Assembly: GCA_028713995.1 (NCBI GenBank)
Contig: JAQTNF010000006.1
Location: 1-64,000, forward strand
DNA: 64,000 nt
Direction: 5' to 3'
Source of the DNA: Deltaproteobacteria bacterium
Lineage (GTDB): Bacteria > Myxococcota_A > Polyangia > JAAYKL01
The notes under the pieces are model-generated. The model was not told the origin of the DNA and ran no database searches. It saw only the letters and a program-made list of their open reading frames with translations. The stretch's first letter is position 1. Each line of letters starts with the position of its first letter. The position numbers and the translations under genes were made by a program. Below, piece after piece: positions 56,424 through 64,000 of this stretch.

Positions 56424-58112
56424 GTGACGATAGGCGACATCGATTTCCCCGCGGGGGACGGGAACGACGGGACCGAGGAGGCGCTGTCCATCGCCGCCGT
56501 GGTCCACGAGGCCCGCCAGCCCCTCACGGCGGCCCGCATCGCGCTGCAGCTCCTCAGCGACGCGGCCCGCGACGTGCCCGACGCCCTGCCCTACGTGGAC
56601 GGCATCATGAACCAGCTCGATCGCCTCGAGCGCATCCTGGAGCGCGCCGGCGTGTTCTTCCGCCCGGCCTCGTGCGAGCCCACACCCCAGGACCTGGTCG
56701 AGATCGCGCGCCACGTGCTCGACTCCATGGCCGCGGAGCTCCTGCGCAAGAACGCGGAAGTGGTGGCCGAGGTGGATCCCGATCTTCCGGCCGTGGTCGC
56801 GGATCCCGGCACGCTCGAGCACATCTTGACGAACCTGGTGGCCAATGCCGCGGACGCGGTGGCCGAAAAGGGCGGGGGCAGGGTCGTGGTGGTGCTGCGC
56901 GGGACAAGCAAGGGGAGCGTGGAGGTCATCGTGGCGGACGACGGCCGCGGCCTCGATCCGGATCTGTCCGAGCGCATCTTCGAGCCGTTCTTCTCCACCA
57001 AGAAGAAGCACGGCTCCGGGCTCGGGCTCTATATCGTGCGGCGCCTCGTCGAAGGTTGCGGCGGCACGATCCGCCTGCTCGGGCCGGGCGAGCGCATGCG
57101 GCTCGGGCACGAGCGGCTCTCCATGGCCTTCGCGATTGAGTTTCCGTCCGCCGGGGGAGCCCAGCGGCCCGAAGCGGCCGCACACAAGCCCGTCCCAAGG
57201 CAGGCCTTGAACGCCCTGGTCGTGGACGACGACGGGACCATGCTCGACATCCTGCGCAGGCTCGTCGAGGCCCAGGGCATGTCGTGCGTGTGCGCCACGT
57301 CGGGGGAGGACGCGGTGACCCTCCTCGGGAGCGAGCCGTTCGATCTGCTCGTGACCGACAAGAACCTGCCGGGCCTGAACGGCATCGAGGTGGCGCGCTT
57401 CGCCAGGAACGTCTGGCACAAGATGCCCATCCTCATCATCACGGCCTACGCCTCCGAGGACTCGGCGTCCGAGGCGGCCGCGCTCGGCGTGGCGGACTAC
57501 ACCCCCAAGCCCATCGACGAGGCCGACTTCACGATGCGCCTGCGGGATCTCATGCGCCGGGCCCAGACCGTGCGCACCTCGACGCGGCGCACGGCCCACG
57601 GGACGGGCGTCTTCTCCACGGTGCCTCCTTTCTCGGCCGCGGACGAAACGTCGGCGATCCCGACGGTGCCGCCAATCGCGACCGCCGAGCCGGAGATCGA
57701 GCTCAACCAGTCGATCCTGATCGTGGCGCCGGACGATCACGTGCGTCACACCCTGACCGAAATCTTGAGCGGCCTGGGGTGCCAGGTGGCCGCGTTCGCA
57801 TCGATCAAACACGCCCAGGCTCACGCCCAGCGGGTCGGGTTCGACGTCCTCGTGGCCGCGGCCGAGGTGCTGCGCGCGAACCGCGACTGGCTGGCCGTCA
57901 TGGGGCGCGGCAAGGCGCTGGGCGCGGTGGCCATCATGGAGCGCGCCGGCGTCGACAAGGCCATCGAGGCCATCCACCTGGGCGCGCGCGGGGTGTTCGC
58001 CCCGCCCTTCGACAAGGCCCGCATCTCCCAGGAGTTCCGCAGATCCATGCGGCACATGCTCGAGGACCGCGAGAGGCACGACAGCACCGAGAGCCTGGAC
58101 CGACCGTTCTGA
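56424..58112 (+). CDS. Hybrid histidine kinase with one canonical and one degenerate receiver domain
   Basis: HEARQPLTAARIALQ H-box-like, NLVANAADAV, DDGRGLDPDLSERIFEPFFSTKKKHGSGLGLYIV; receiver NALVVDDDG...LLVTDKNLPGLNG; C-term SILIVAPDDH...VLVAAAEVLR. Confidence 0.88.
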   Translation: MTIGDIDFPAGDGNDGTEEALSIAAVVHEARQPLTAARIALQLLSDAARDVPDALPYVDGIMNQLDRLERILERAGVFFRPASCEPTPQDLVEIARHVLDSMAAELLRKNAEVVAEVDPDLPAVVADPGTLEHILTNLVANAADAVAEKGGGRVVVVLRGTSKGSVEVIVADDGRGLDPDLSERIFEPFFSTKKKHGSGLGLYIVRRLVEGCGGTIRLLGPGERMRLGHERLSMAFAIEFPSAGGAQRPEAAAHKPVPRQALNALVVDDDGTMLDILRRLVEAQGMSCVCATSGEDAVTLLGSEPFDLLVTDKNLPGLNGIEVARFARNVWHKMPILIITAYASEDSASEAAALGVADYTPKPIDEADFTMRLRDLMRRAQTVRTSTRRTAHGTGVFSTVPPFSAADETSAIPTVPPIATAEPEIELNQSILIVAPDDHVRHTLTEILSGLGCQVAAFASIKHAQAHAQRVGFDVLVAAAEVLRANRDWLAVMGRGKALGAVAIMERAGVDKAIEAIHLGARGVFAPPFDKARISQEFRRSMRHMLEDRERHDSTESLDRPF

Positions 58113-58189
58113 GAAGTTGGATCCGGTCCTGGGGTTCGGGTAGACTTCCTTCGGCGCGGGGCTTTCTTCCCCGGGCGGAGGGAACGGGC

Positions 58190-58348
58190 ATGAAAAGGGC
58201 AATCTTCATCGTGGCGGTGCTCGCGGCCCTCGCGGGCTCGTGCAACCCGGGCAAGGGCGTGGCGCGCGACACGGACACGGGAACCGGCACGAGCACCGGC
58301 ACGGACACCGATCAGGACGCCGGCCCGGACTCGGGCACGGACACTTAA
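58190..58348 (+). CDS. 52-aa lipoprotein stub: signal peptide plus Asp/Thr/Gly linker only
   Basis: MKRAIFIVAVLAALAGSCNPGKGVARDTDTGTGTSTGTDTDQDAGPDSGTDT*; ggaggga upstream. Confidence 0.55.
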   Translation: MKRAIFIVAVLAALAGSCNPGKGVARDTDTGTGTSTGTDTDQDAGPDSGTDT

Positions 58349-58393
58349 GGGTCCCTGCTGGACCTCGCGGCGTTCAACGGCTAGATTCCGCCC

Positions 58394-59086
58394 ATGACCC
58401 GCGTGCTCATCCTCGACGGTTCGATCGACGCCGACATCTACTGTCCCACGCAGGGCTGGCGAAACCTGCTCGGCGACGTCCCCTCGGATTCGGTGCACCT
58501 GCCCTCTGGCGGGCGCGTGCCCGAGCTCAAGCCGTACACGCACCTCATCGTCACGGGCTCCGAGGCCTCCATCACGCAGTGGGAGCCCTGGTACGACGTG
58601 GAGGCCGACGTGATCCGGCGCGCCGTGAAAATGGGCAAGGCCGTTTTCGGCTCGTGCTTCGGCCACCAGATGCTCGCCGCCGCGCTCTCGGGACGGCAAT
58701 ACACGGACGCTTCGGCCACGCCCGAGCACCGATGGATCGAGGTCGAGCTGTTCGCATCCGACCACCTCTTCGAGGGGCTGCCGCACGTGGTGCGCATGTT
58801 CGCGGCCCATTTCGATGAGGTGCGCGATCCGCCGCCGCCGTGGCGCGTGCTCGCGCGCAGCAAGGACTGCGCGGTCCATGCCATGCGCTACGGACACAGC
58901 CCGGTCTGGGGCATCCAGGCGCATCCCGAGATCACGCCGAAAGAGGCGCGCGCGCTCATGGAGGGGTTCGTGGCGCGTCATCCGGACAAGGCCCGCTTCC
59001 TCGCGCGCGGTCTCGCCATGGAGCCCATGGACGACAACGCGGCGCCGCTCATCGTGCGTCGTTTCCTCGAATCCCCTGCCGGTTGA
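58394..59086 (+). CDS. Class I glutamine amidotransferase-like protein
   Basis: VFGSCFGHQMLAAALSG nucleophile elbow; WGIQAHPEI His-Glu. Confidence 0.88.
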   Translation: MTRVLILDGSIDADIYCPTQGWRNLLGDVPSDSVHLPSGGRVPELKPYTHLIVTGSEASITQWEPWYDVEADVIRRAVKMGKAVFGSCFGHQMLAAALSGRQYTDASATPEHRWIEVELFASDHLFEGLPHVVRMFAAHFDEVRDPPPPWRVLARSKDCAVHAMRYGHSPVWGIQAHPEITPKEARALMEGFVARHPDKARFLARGLAMEPMDDNAAPLIVRRFLESPAG

Positions 59087-59096
59087 GGCCGCATCC

Positions 59097-59732
59097 ATGA
59101 CATGTGAGCGCGAGGTCGTCGTGTTCGTCGCCGCAGCGGCGGCGGCCTATCTCGTGGGCTCCGTGAACTTCGCGGTGATCGCGGGGAGACTCGCGGGCGC
59201 GGGCGATCCGCGCGGCGCGGGCAGCGGCAACGCGGGCGCCAACAACCTTCTGCGCACGGCCGGCTGGCGCGTGGCCCTTCTTGTCCTTGCGCTCGATTTC
59301 GCGAGGGCCGCCGGAGTGGTCCTGGGAGCGCGCTTCGTCGGGCCGGAAGAGCTTGCGTCCCTCGTCGTTTTGCCCCTGCTGCTCGGCAACCTGTACCCGT
59401 GCTTCCACGGCTTTCGCGGCGGCAAGGGTGTGGCGGCCGTGACGGGCGCGTTCCTGGCCGTGGATCCGATCATCCCGCTGCTCGCGGGTCCCGTGTTCCT
59501 GGCCGTGGTGGGCCTCTTCCGCAGGGTGTCGGCCGGCTCCATGCTCATGATCTGTTCCTACCCCGCGCTCGCCTTCCTGCTCGGCGCGCCCTCGGACACG
59601 GTCGCCGTGGCCGGCACGTGCGCCCTCGCGATCCTGTTCACCCACAGGGCCAACATCCGGCGGCTCGCGCGCGGCGAGGAGCCGAGGATCTCCGTGGGCA
59701 ACACGCGATCCGCAAACAAGGAAGGAGCATGA
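59097..59732 (+). CDS. plsY: Glycerol-3-phosphate acyltransferase PlsY (acyl-phosphate dependent)
   Basis: GSGNAGANNLLRTAGW, FHGFRGGKGVAAVTGAF, FRRVSAGSM, THRANIRRLARGEEPRI. Confidence 0.92.
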   Translation: MTCEREVVVFVAAAAAAYLVGSVNFAVIAGRLAGAGDPRGAGSGNAGANNLLRTAGWRVALLVLALDFARAAGVVLGARFVGPEELASLVVLPLLLGNLYPCFHGFRGGKGVAAVTGAFLAVDPIIPLLAGPVFLAVVGLFRRVSAGSMLMICSYPALAFLLGAPSDTVAVAGTCALAILFTHRANIRRLARGEEPRISVGNTRSANKEGA

Positions 59733-61540
59733 ACCGCCTGCTCGACGCGGCCTTCCTGGCCGGCGCGGCCGATCTCATGCGGCGGGCACCGCTCCTCGAC
59801 CGCATCAACGTGTTCCCGGTGGTGGACGCGGACACCGGCCGCAACATGGCCGCCACCGTGTCGAAGGCGGCGCGCCTGCTCGAGGAACCGGGCGCCACAG
59901 CCCGCGACCTCAGCCGCGTTTTGCTCCTTTCGGCCAAGGGCAACTCGGGCGTGATCCTGTCCCAGTTCCTGCTCGGGTTCTTCGACGCGCTCGGCGACCC
60001 TTCGCGCCTCACGCCCGCGACAGTCCGGGACGGCGTCGCGCGAGGACGCGACCTGGCCTATAAGGCCGTGGCCGAGCCGCGGGAAGGCACCATCCTCACG
60101 GTCATGACCGATCTCGCGCGCATCCTCGGGGAGCTCGACGGCGTGCCGGATATCGGGTCCCACGCGGAGCTGGAGCGACGGCTCGCCGCGTCCGTGGCCG
60201 CCACCCCGGCCCTGCTCCCCAGGCTCGCGGCCGCGGGCGTGGTGGACTCGGGCGCGCTCGGCTTCCACGTGCTCGCCTGCGGGCTCATGCTTGTTCTGCC
60301 GGGCCTGCGCGCTCCGGAAGCGGCGCTCGCGCGCATGGAGCGCCGCCGTCTGGGCGAGGACCAGGCTCCTCTCGGGCGGATTGCGGAGCGCATCGATCCG
60401 GCTTTCATCACGGACGAGGGAACAGAGGCGTCTGTGGCGCGCTTCTGCATGGATCTGGTGATCGAAACGGACGGTGAAGCCTTCGACGACTGGCGCGCGG
60501 CCTTCGACGGGATCGGAGCGTCGCTCGACGCCGTGCGGCTCGAACGGCTCCTCAAGCTGCACGTGCACTGTGACGATCCCGAGGCCGTACGCCGCGTCGC
60601 CGCGAACCTCGGGCAGGTGATCGAGTCGTCCGCGGAGGATATGGCCGAGGGGCTCCGGCGCGCCTCTTGCGAGAGCGCCGGGGACGACCTCGCGTACGCG
60701 CGTCTGCGGGTGGCGGGCGACTCGTCCATGTCGCTGCCGCGGGACGTTGCGACGAGCCTCGGCGTGCCGCGACTCGAGAACTCCGTGAGCGCCCACGGCG
60801 AGATGGTGCGCGACTGCGACCTCGACATGGGCCTCGTCTTCTCTCGCATGCGCGAGGGACACGTCTACAAGACGGCGCAGGCGTCCCAGGCCGAGGCGCG
60901 CGCCTTCCTCGACGCGCAGCTCTCGGCCTGCGGGCACCTCGTGTACCTGGCCGTGGGACGGGCCTACACCGGCACCCAGGAGCTCGTGCGCCGCGCCGCG
61001 GCCGACCACAAGGAGCGCAACCGGATCACCATCCTCGACACGCGCGCCGCGTCCGGGCAGCAGGGCATCGCGGTGCTCGCCACGGCCCGCTTCGCCGCCC
61101 GGGCCAGCGACGTCGACGACCTCGTGGCCTATGCCGAACGCCAGATCGCCTCGGCGCGCGAGTACCTGGTCATCGACTCGCTCGGGCACCTCAAGCGCGG
61201 CGGACGCATCGGCCGCGTCAAGGCGGCCCTGGCCGGCGCGCTCTCGATCCGGCCCATCGTGGGACACGGAGGCGACGGCGCGATCACCTACGCCAAGGCG
61301 CGCTCTCACGAGGCCGCGCTCGACGAGGTGGCGAGGCGCGTGGCGTCCCACTTGGGTGATGGCCCCCTGCTCGTCATGGTCGAATACACGGACAACGCCG
61401 AGTGGGCCGAGACCGTGCGCGAGCGCCTCGCCTCCGTCCTCCCGGCCGGGACCGAGATCATCCTTTCGCCGCTCTCGGCCACGGCTGCGGTGCACATGGG
61501 GCCCGGCACGTGGGGCGTGGCCGTCACGCGGCCGGAGTGA
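59729..61540 (+). CDS. DAK2-DegV fusion (FakA-FakB-like fatty acid kinase)
   Basis: N-term RINVFPVVDADTGRNMAATV, LLSAKGNSGVILSQF, GVVDSGALGFHVL; middle LLKLHVHCDDPEAV; C-term DegV YLAVGRAYTGTQELV, EYLVIDSLGHLKRGGRIGRVKAALAGALSIRPI; ATGA overlap with plsY. Confidence 0.9.
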   Translation: MNRLLDAAFLAGAADLMRRAPLLDRINVFPVVDADTGRNMAATVSKAARLLEEPGATARDLSRVLLLSAKGNSGVILSQFLLGFFDALGDPSRLTPATVRDGVARGRDLAYKAVAEPREGTILTVMTDLARILGELDGVPDIGSHAELERRLAASVAATPALLPRLAAAGVVDSGALGFHVLACGLMLVLPGLRAPEAALARMERRRLGEDQAPLGRIAERIDPAFITDEGTEASVARFCMDLVIETDGEAFDDWRAAFDGIGASLDAVRLERLLKLHVHCDDPEAVRRVAANLGQVIESSAEDMAEGLRRASCESAGDDLAYARLRVAGDSSMSLPRDVATSLGVPRLENSVSAHGEMVRDCDLDMGLVFSRMREGHVYKTAQASQAEARAFLDAQLSACGHLVYLAVGRAYTGTQELVRRAAADHKERNRITILDTRAASGQQGIAVLATARFAARASDVDDLVAYAERQIASAREYLVIDSLGHLKRGGRIGRVKAALAGALSIRPIVGHGGDGAITYAKARSHEAALDEVARRVASHLGDGPLLVMVEYTDNAEWAETVRERLASVLPAGTEIILSPLSATAAVHMGPGTWGVAVTRPE

Positions 61541-61587
61541 CCTCAGGCTTTTCGTGCTAGGATGCCCTCACTCGGGAGGTGCCGCCC

Positions 61588-61791
61588 ATGAACCCGCAAA
61601 CATTGGCCATGTGGACCATTTCGGGCGCCGCGGCCGTCATCGCGGCCGCGACGATCATCTCGACCATCGTCGAGGTGGCGCGGGGCAAGAGCCGGCCGTG
61701 GAGCCGCGACGTGATCATCGCGGTCGCGTTCCACGCGTGCATGGCCCTCGTGGCCCTGCGCGCGGCCATCTTCGCGTCAGGAGGCGGCTGA
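61588..61791 (+). CDS. Small membrane protein, unknown
   Basis: Two hydrophobic segments; ggaggt RBS at 61574-61579 upstream. Confidence 0.5.
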   Translation: MNPQTLAMWTISGAAAVIAAATIISTIVEVARGKSRPWSRDVIIAVAFHACMALVALRAAIFASGGG

Positions 61792-61792
61792 C

Positions 61793-62026
61793 ATGGACGC
61801 GCGATCAGCCGACCGCACCCGTGTGTCCATGCCCCTCCTTCTCGTGGGGCTCGCGCTCGTGGTCTTCGCGGCCCTCGGCGCCTCGCACTTCCTCTACCGC
61901 GCGGCGCTCGCGAAGTTCCCTTTGCTCGTGCTCGGCAGCGGGCGAAACTGGCTCTTCATCCTATTGCACGCCGGCGTCGGAGCCGCGGGCCTCACGCTCC
62001 TGGGCCTCTCGAGGAGGCGCCCGTAG
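61793..62026 (+). CDS. Small membrane protein, unknown
   Basis: Two hydrophobic segments; start adjacent to previous stop. Confidence 0.5.
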   Translation: MDARSADRTRVSMPLLLVGLALVVFAALGASHFLYRAALAKFPLLVLGSGRNWLFILLHAGVGAAGLTLLGLSRRRP

Positions 62027-62702
62027 GAGCCCGGCGCGCCGCAAGCACGCTCGCAAGCAGCAGGAACCCCGCCCCGATCAGCACCGCGAGCGTCGTGGGC
62101 GAGAGCGCGTCCGAGGGCGAGTCGAGGGACGCGAGGCGCTCCCCGGCCAGAACGAAGATGGCCGTGATGGGCGCGTCGCCGATCACGGACGCGACCAGGA
62201 AGTCCCTGTAGCGCATCGACGAAAGCGCCGCGGCCATGGTGACCGGGCCGTAGGGCAGCGTCACGATGAGCCTCAGGCCCGCCACGGCCCTAACGGGTCT
62301 TTGGGAAACCCGCTCGTGGACCGTGCGCGCGAAGCCCCCGAGACGCGCCTCGACCCTCGCCCGCAGGAGGCGGCGCGCGGCGAAGAACAGCACCGTGGTC
62401 CCCACGAGCACGCCGGCCTCGGTGGCCCCCCATCCCAGGATCGGCCCGAGCAGCGCGCCCGAAAGCAGGGTCAGGACGGCCTTCATCGGCAAGGACAGCG
62501 CCATGCACGCGGCGTGGGCCGAGGCGAGGATCGCCGCGGCGAGCAGGGGGTTCGCGCGCGCCGCGCCCGTCGCGCTTTGCCCGAGCACCTTGACCTCCTC
62601 GAACGTCACGAAGCGGCTCGCCGTGATTGAGACGGCCGCGACCGCGCCGAAGAAGAGGAGCAGCCACAAGAAGGTGCGCTTGCGCGTGGGGTCGAGGGTC
62701 AA
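61992..62702 (-). CDS. TVP38/TMEM64 (VTT-domain) membrane protein
   Basis: LSLPMKAVLTLLSGALLGPILGWGATEAGVLVGTTVLFFAARRLLR; RLIVTLPYGPVTMAAALSSMRYRDF. Confidence 0.8.
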   Translation of the reverse strand: MTLDPTRKRTFLWLLLFFGAVAAVSITASRFVTFEEVKVLGQSATGAARANPLLAAAILASAHAACMALSLPMKAVLTLLSGALLGPILGWGATEAGVLVGTTVLFFAARRLLRARVEARLGGFARTVHERVSQRPVRAVAGLRLIVTLPYGPVTMAAALSSMRYRDFLVASVIGDAPITAIFVLAGERLASLDSPSDALSPTTLAVLIGAGFLLLASVLAARRAPTGASSRGPGA

Positions 62703-62726
62703 GGGAAGTCGCCTCGGGTCAGGGGA

Positions 62727-64000
62727 TCAAAGTCCGAGGGCGCCGGCGAGGAGCCCGAAGAGGTTCGAGGAAGCCTTTTCGCGGCCGGGCGTGCTGCAAC
62801 CGCAGCCGCTCGTGTCCTTGTCCGAGCCCGCGTCCGAGCCCGCGTCCGCGGCCGAGTCGGTGTCGATCCCGCCGTCGCCTTCTCCCAAGGTCGTGACGCC
62901 GTCGCCCGTGGCGAGCGGACCGCCGACGGACGCCTTCACCCCGCTCAGGTTGCCGCGGCCGTCGCCCAGGTTGACCGGCATGAGGTAGTACGTGCCAACG
63001 GGCAGGAAAGCCCCGCCCGGGGCGACCAGGCTGAAGACCGCCGGGGCCGTGCCCTCGAGCGTGGCCGGGCCGATCACGTCGTCCGCGGTCGTCACGCCGT
63101 CGCCCTGGTAATCGAAGGTGATGGGGTTGTCGCGCCGCACGAGGACGCGCATGTCCGGCTCGGCGGTCGTCCCGGTCAGCGAGGAGCCGCTCGCGGAAAC
63201 GGTCATCGACAGGTTGACGGCCTTCACGCCCTCTCCCACCGTGACCATGTACTGGATGATGCCCGGCGTGTAGGGCGAGCCCTTGGCGCCGTTGACCGCC
63301 TCGGGCGCGGCGATGGGAGTGGCCTTCTCGACCGTACCGGTGCCGTTGTCGCTCATGACGCGCGCGCAGTCGTCGGTCTTGTGCGCGGCGAAGACCTCGG
63401 CCGCCGCGTCCTTGGCCGCCGTGCCGAGCAGATCCTCGGTCGCGATCAGGGTGGCGGCCGCGGCCTGCGCGAAGCCCTGCTTCTGCACCACGGACGATGC
63501 GCCCACGAAAGCCGCCTGCTCGAACTTGTGCTTCTTCGCCTCGTCGTCGCCGGCCGCGGCCTCACGCGCCTCGTAGACCGACTGGCTCCAGCCCGGGGAG
63601 TCGGCGTGCACCTCGCCTTGCAGGTAATCCGGGCACACGTCGTCGCCGTCCATGTGGCGCACCGCGGAGGCGCCCATCCCGGCCAGCGAGTACTCGCCCA
63701 TGGTGGGCTCGTTCGTGAGGAAGCCCGCGTAGATGTCGGCGTAGCCCTCGCTCATGCCGCCCAGCTCGACGTTCACGCCCCACTCGTCGCCGAACTCCTG
63801 GTACTGCCCGATGCCGGCCGAGGCGGTGCTCATGACCGAGTGCGTGAACTCGTGGTAAATGACGTCCCCGTCCCACGCGAAGTCCGCGAGCGAGCCCTGG
63901 CCGAACATGATCGAGTCGTAGTTGCGGCTGAAGCCCGGGATGCCGGTCGGGCCGGCCGGCATGAACATGGCGTTGTCGAACGGGTAGAGCGGGCCGTTGG
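62727..64000 (-). CDS. Secreted zincin metalloprotease with Cys-Gly-Cys C-terminal anchor-like tail; N-terminus beyond window
   Basis: VIYHEFTHSVMS (HExxH), ELGGMSEGYADIYAGFL; C-term DAGSDAGSDKDTSGCGCSTPGREKASSNLFGLLAGALGL; frame open to window end. Confidence 0.85.
   Translation of the reverse strand, partial: NGPLYPFDNAMFMPAGPTGIPGFSRNYDSIMFGQGSLADFAWDGDVIYHEFTHSVMSTASAGIGQYQEFGDEWGVNVELGGMSEGYADIYAGFLTNEPTMGEYSLAGMGASAVRHMDGDDVCPDYLQGEVHADSPGWSQSVYEAREAAAGDDEAKKHKFEQAAFVGASSVVQKQGFAQAAAATLIATEDLLGTAAKDAAAEVFAAHKTDDCARVMSDNGTGTVEKATPIAAPEAVNGAKGSPYTPGIIQYMVTVGEGVKAVNLSMTVSASGSSLTGTTAEPDMRVLVRRDNPITFDYQGDGVTTADDVIGPATLEGTAPAVFSLVAPGGAFLPVGTYYLMPVNLGDGRGNLSGVKASVGGPLATGDGVTTLGEGDGGIDTDSAADAGSDAGSDKDTSGCGCSTPGREKASSNLFGLLAGALGL

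Noticed and set aside
55590-58202. 870-aa minus-strand ORF
   Set aside because: Only the C-terminal part (55590-56228) is coding; the rest is antisense to the histidine kinase
1-64000. rRNA or tRNA genes
   Set aside because: No rRNA-like or convincing cloverleaf/TTCGANNC-containing tRNA sequence was recognised by eye; a tRNAscan/Infernal run would be decisive

Overview
This is a GC-rich bacterial chromosomal window with about 50 confidently recognisable genes. It looks like an uncultured Myxococcota/deltaproteobacterial-type genome; this is an inference from Asp/Ser/Thr/Gly-rich linkers in secreted proteins and a Cys-Gly-Cys C-terminal tail, not a proven assignment. Main blocks: (i) lptC-lptA-lptB, then a glycoside hydrolase and a DUF4143 ATPase apparently inserted next to a second copy of the lptB 3' end; (ii) acyl-CoA metabolism (HAD-ECH fusion, benzoate-CoA-ligase-like synthetase, two thiolases, SDR, thioesterase, Dch-like hydratase) and fixABCX plus an acyl-CoA dehydrogenase; (iii) an RND efflux pair convergent with a TolC/ABC/adaptor operon; (iv) an orphan NuoF-like flavoprotein with visibly different codon choice; (v) a tightly packed seven-gene minus-strand run (YfiR - CHASE8-like MCP - two tandem TonB receptors - radical SAM - two glycine-rich DSD-linker lipoproteins), the best candidate for an undescribed system; (vi) a REP-associated tyrosine transposase bounded by near-perfect 26-bp inverted repeats; (vii) plsY overlapping a FakA-FakB (DAK2-DegV) fusion. 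No rRNA, tRNA or CRISPR array was recognised. All calls come from reading the sequence and supplied translations; no database searches were run.
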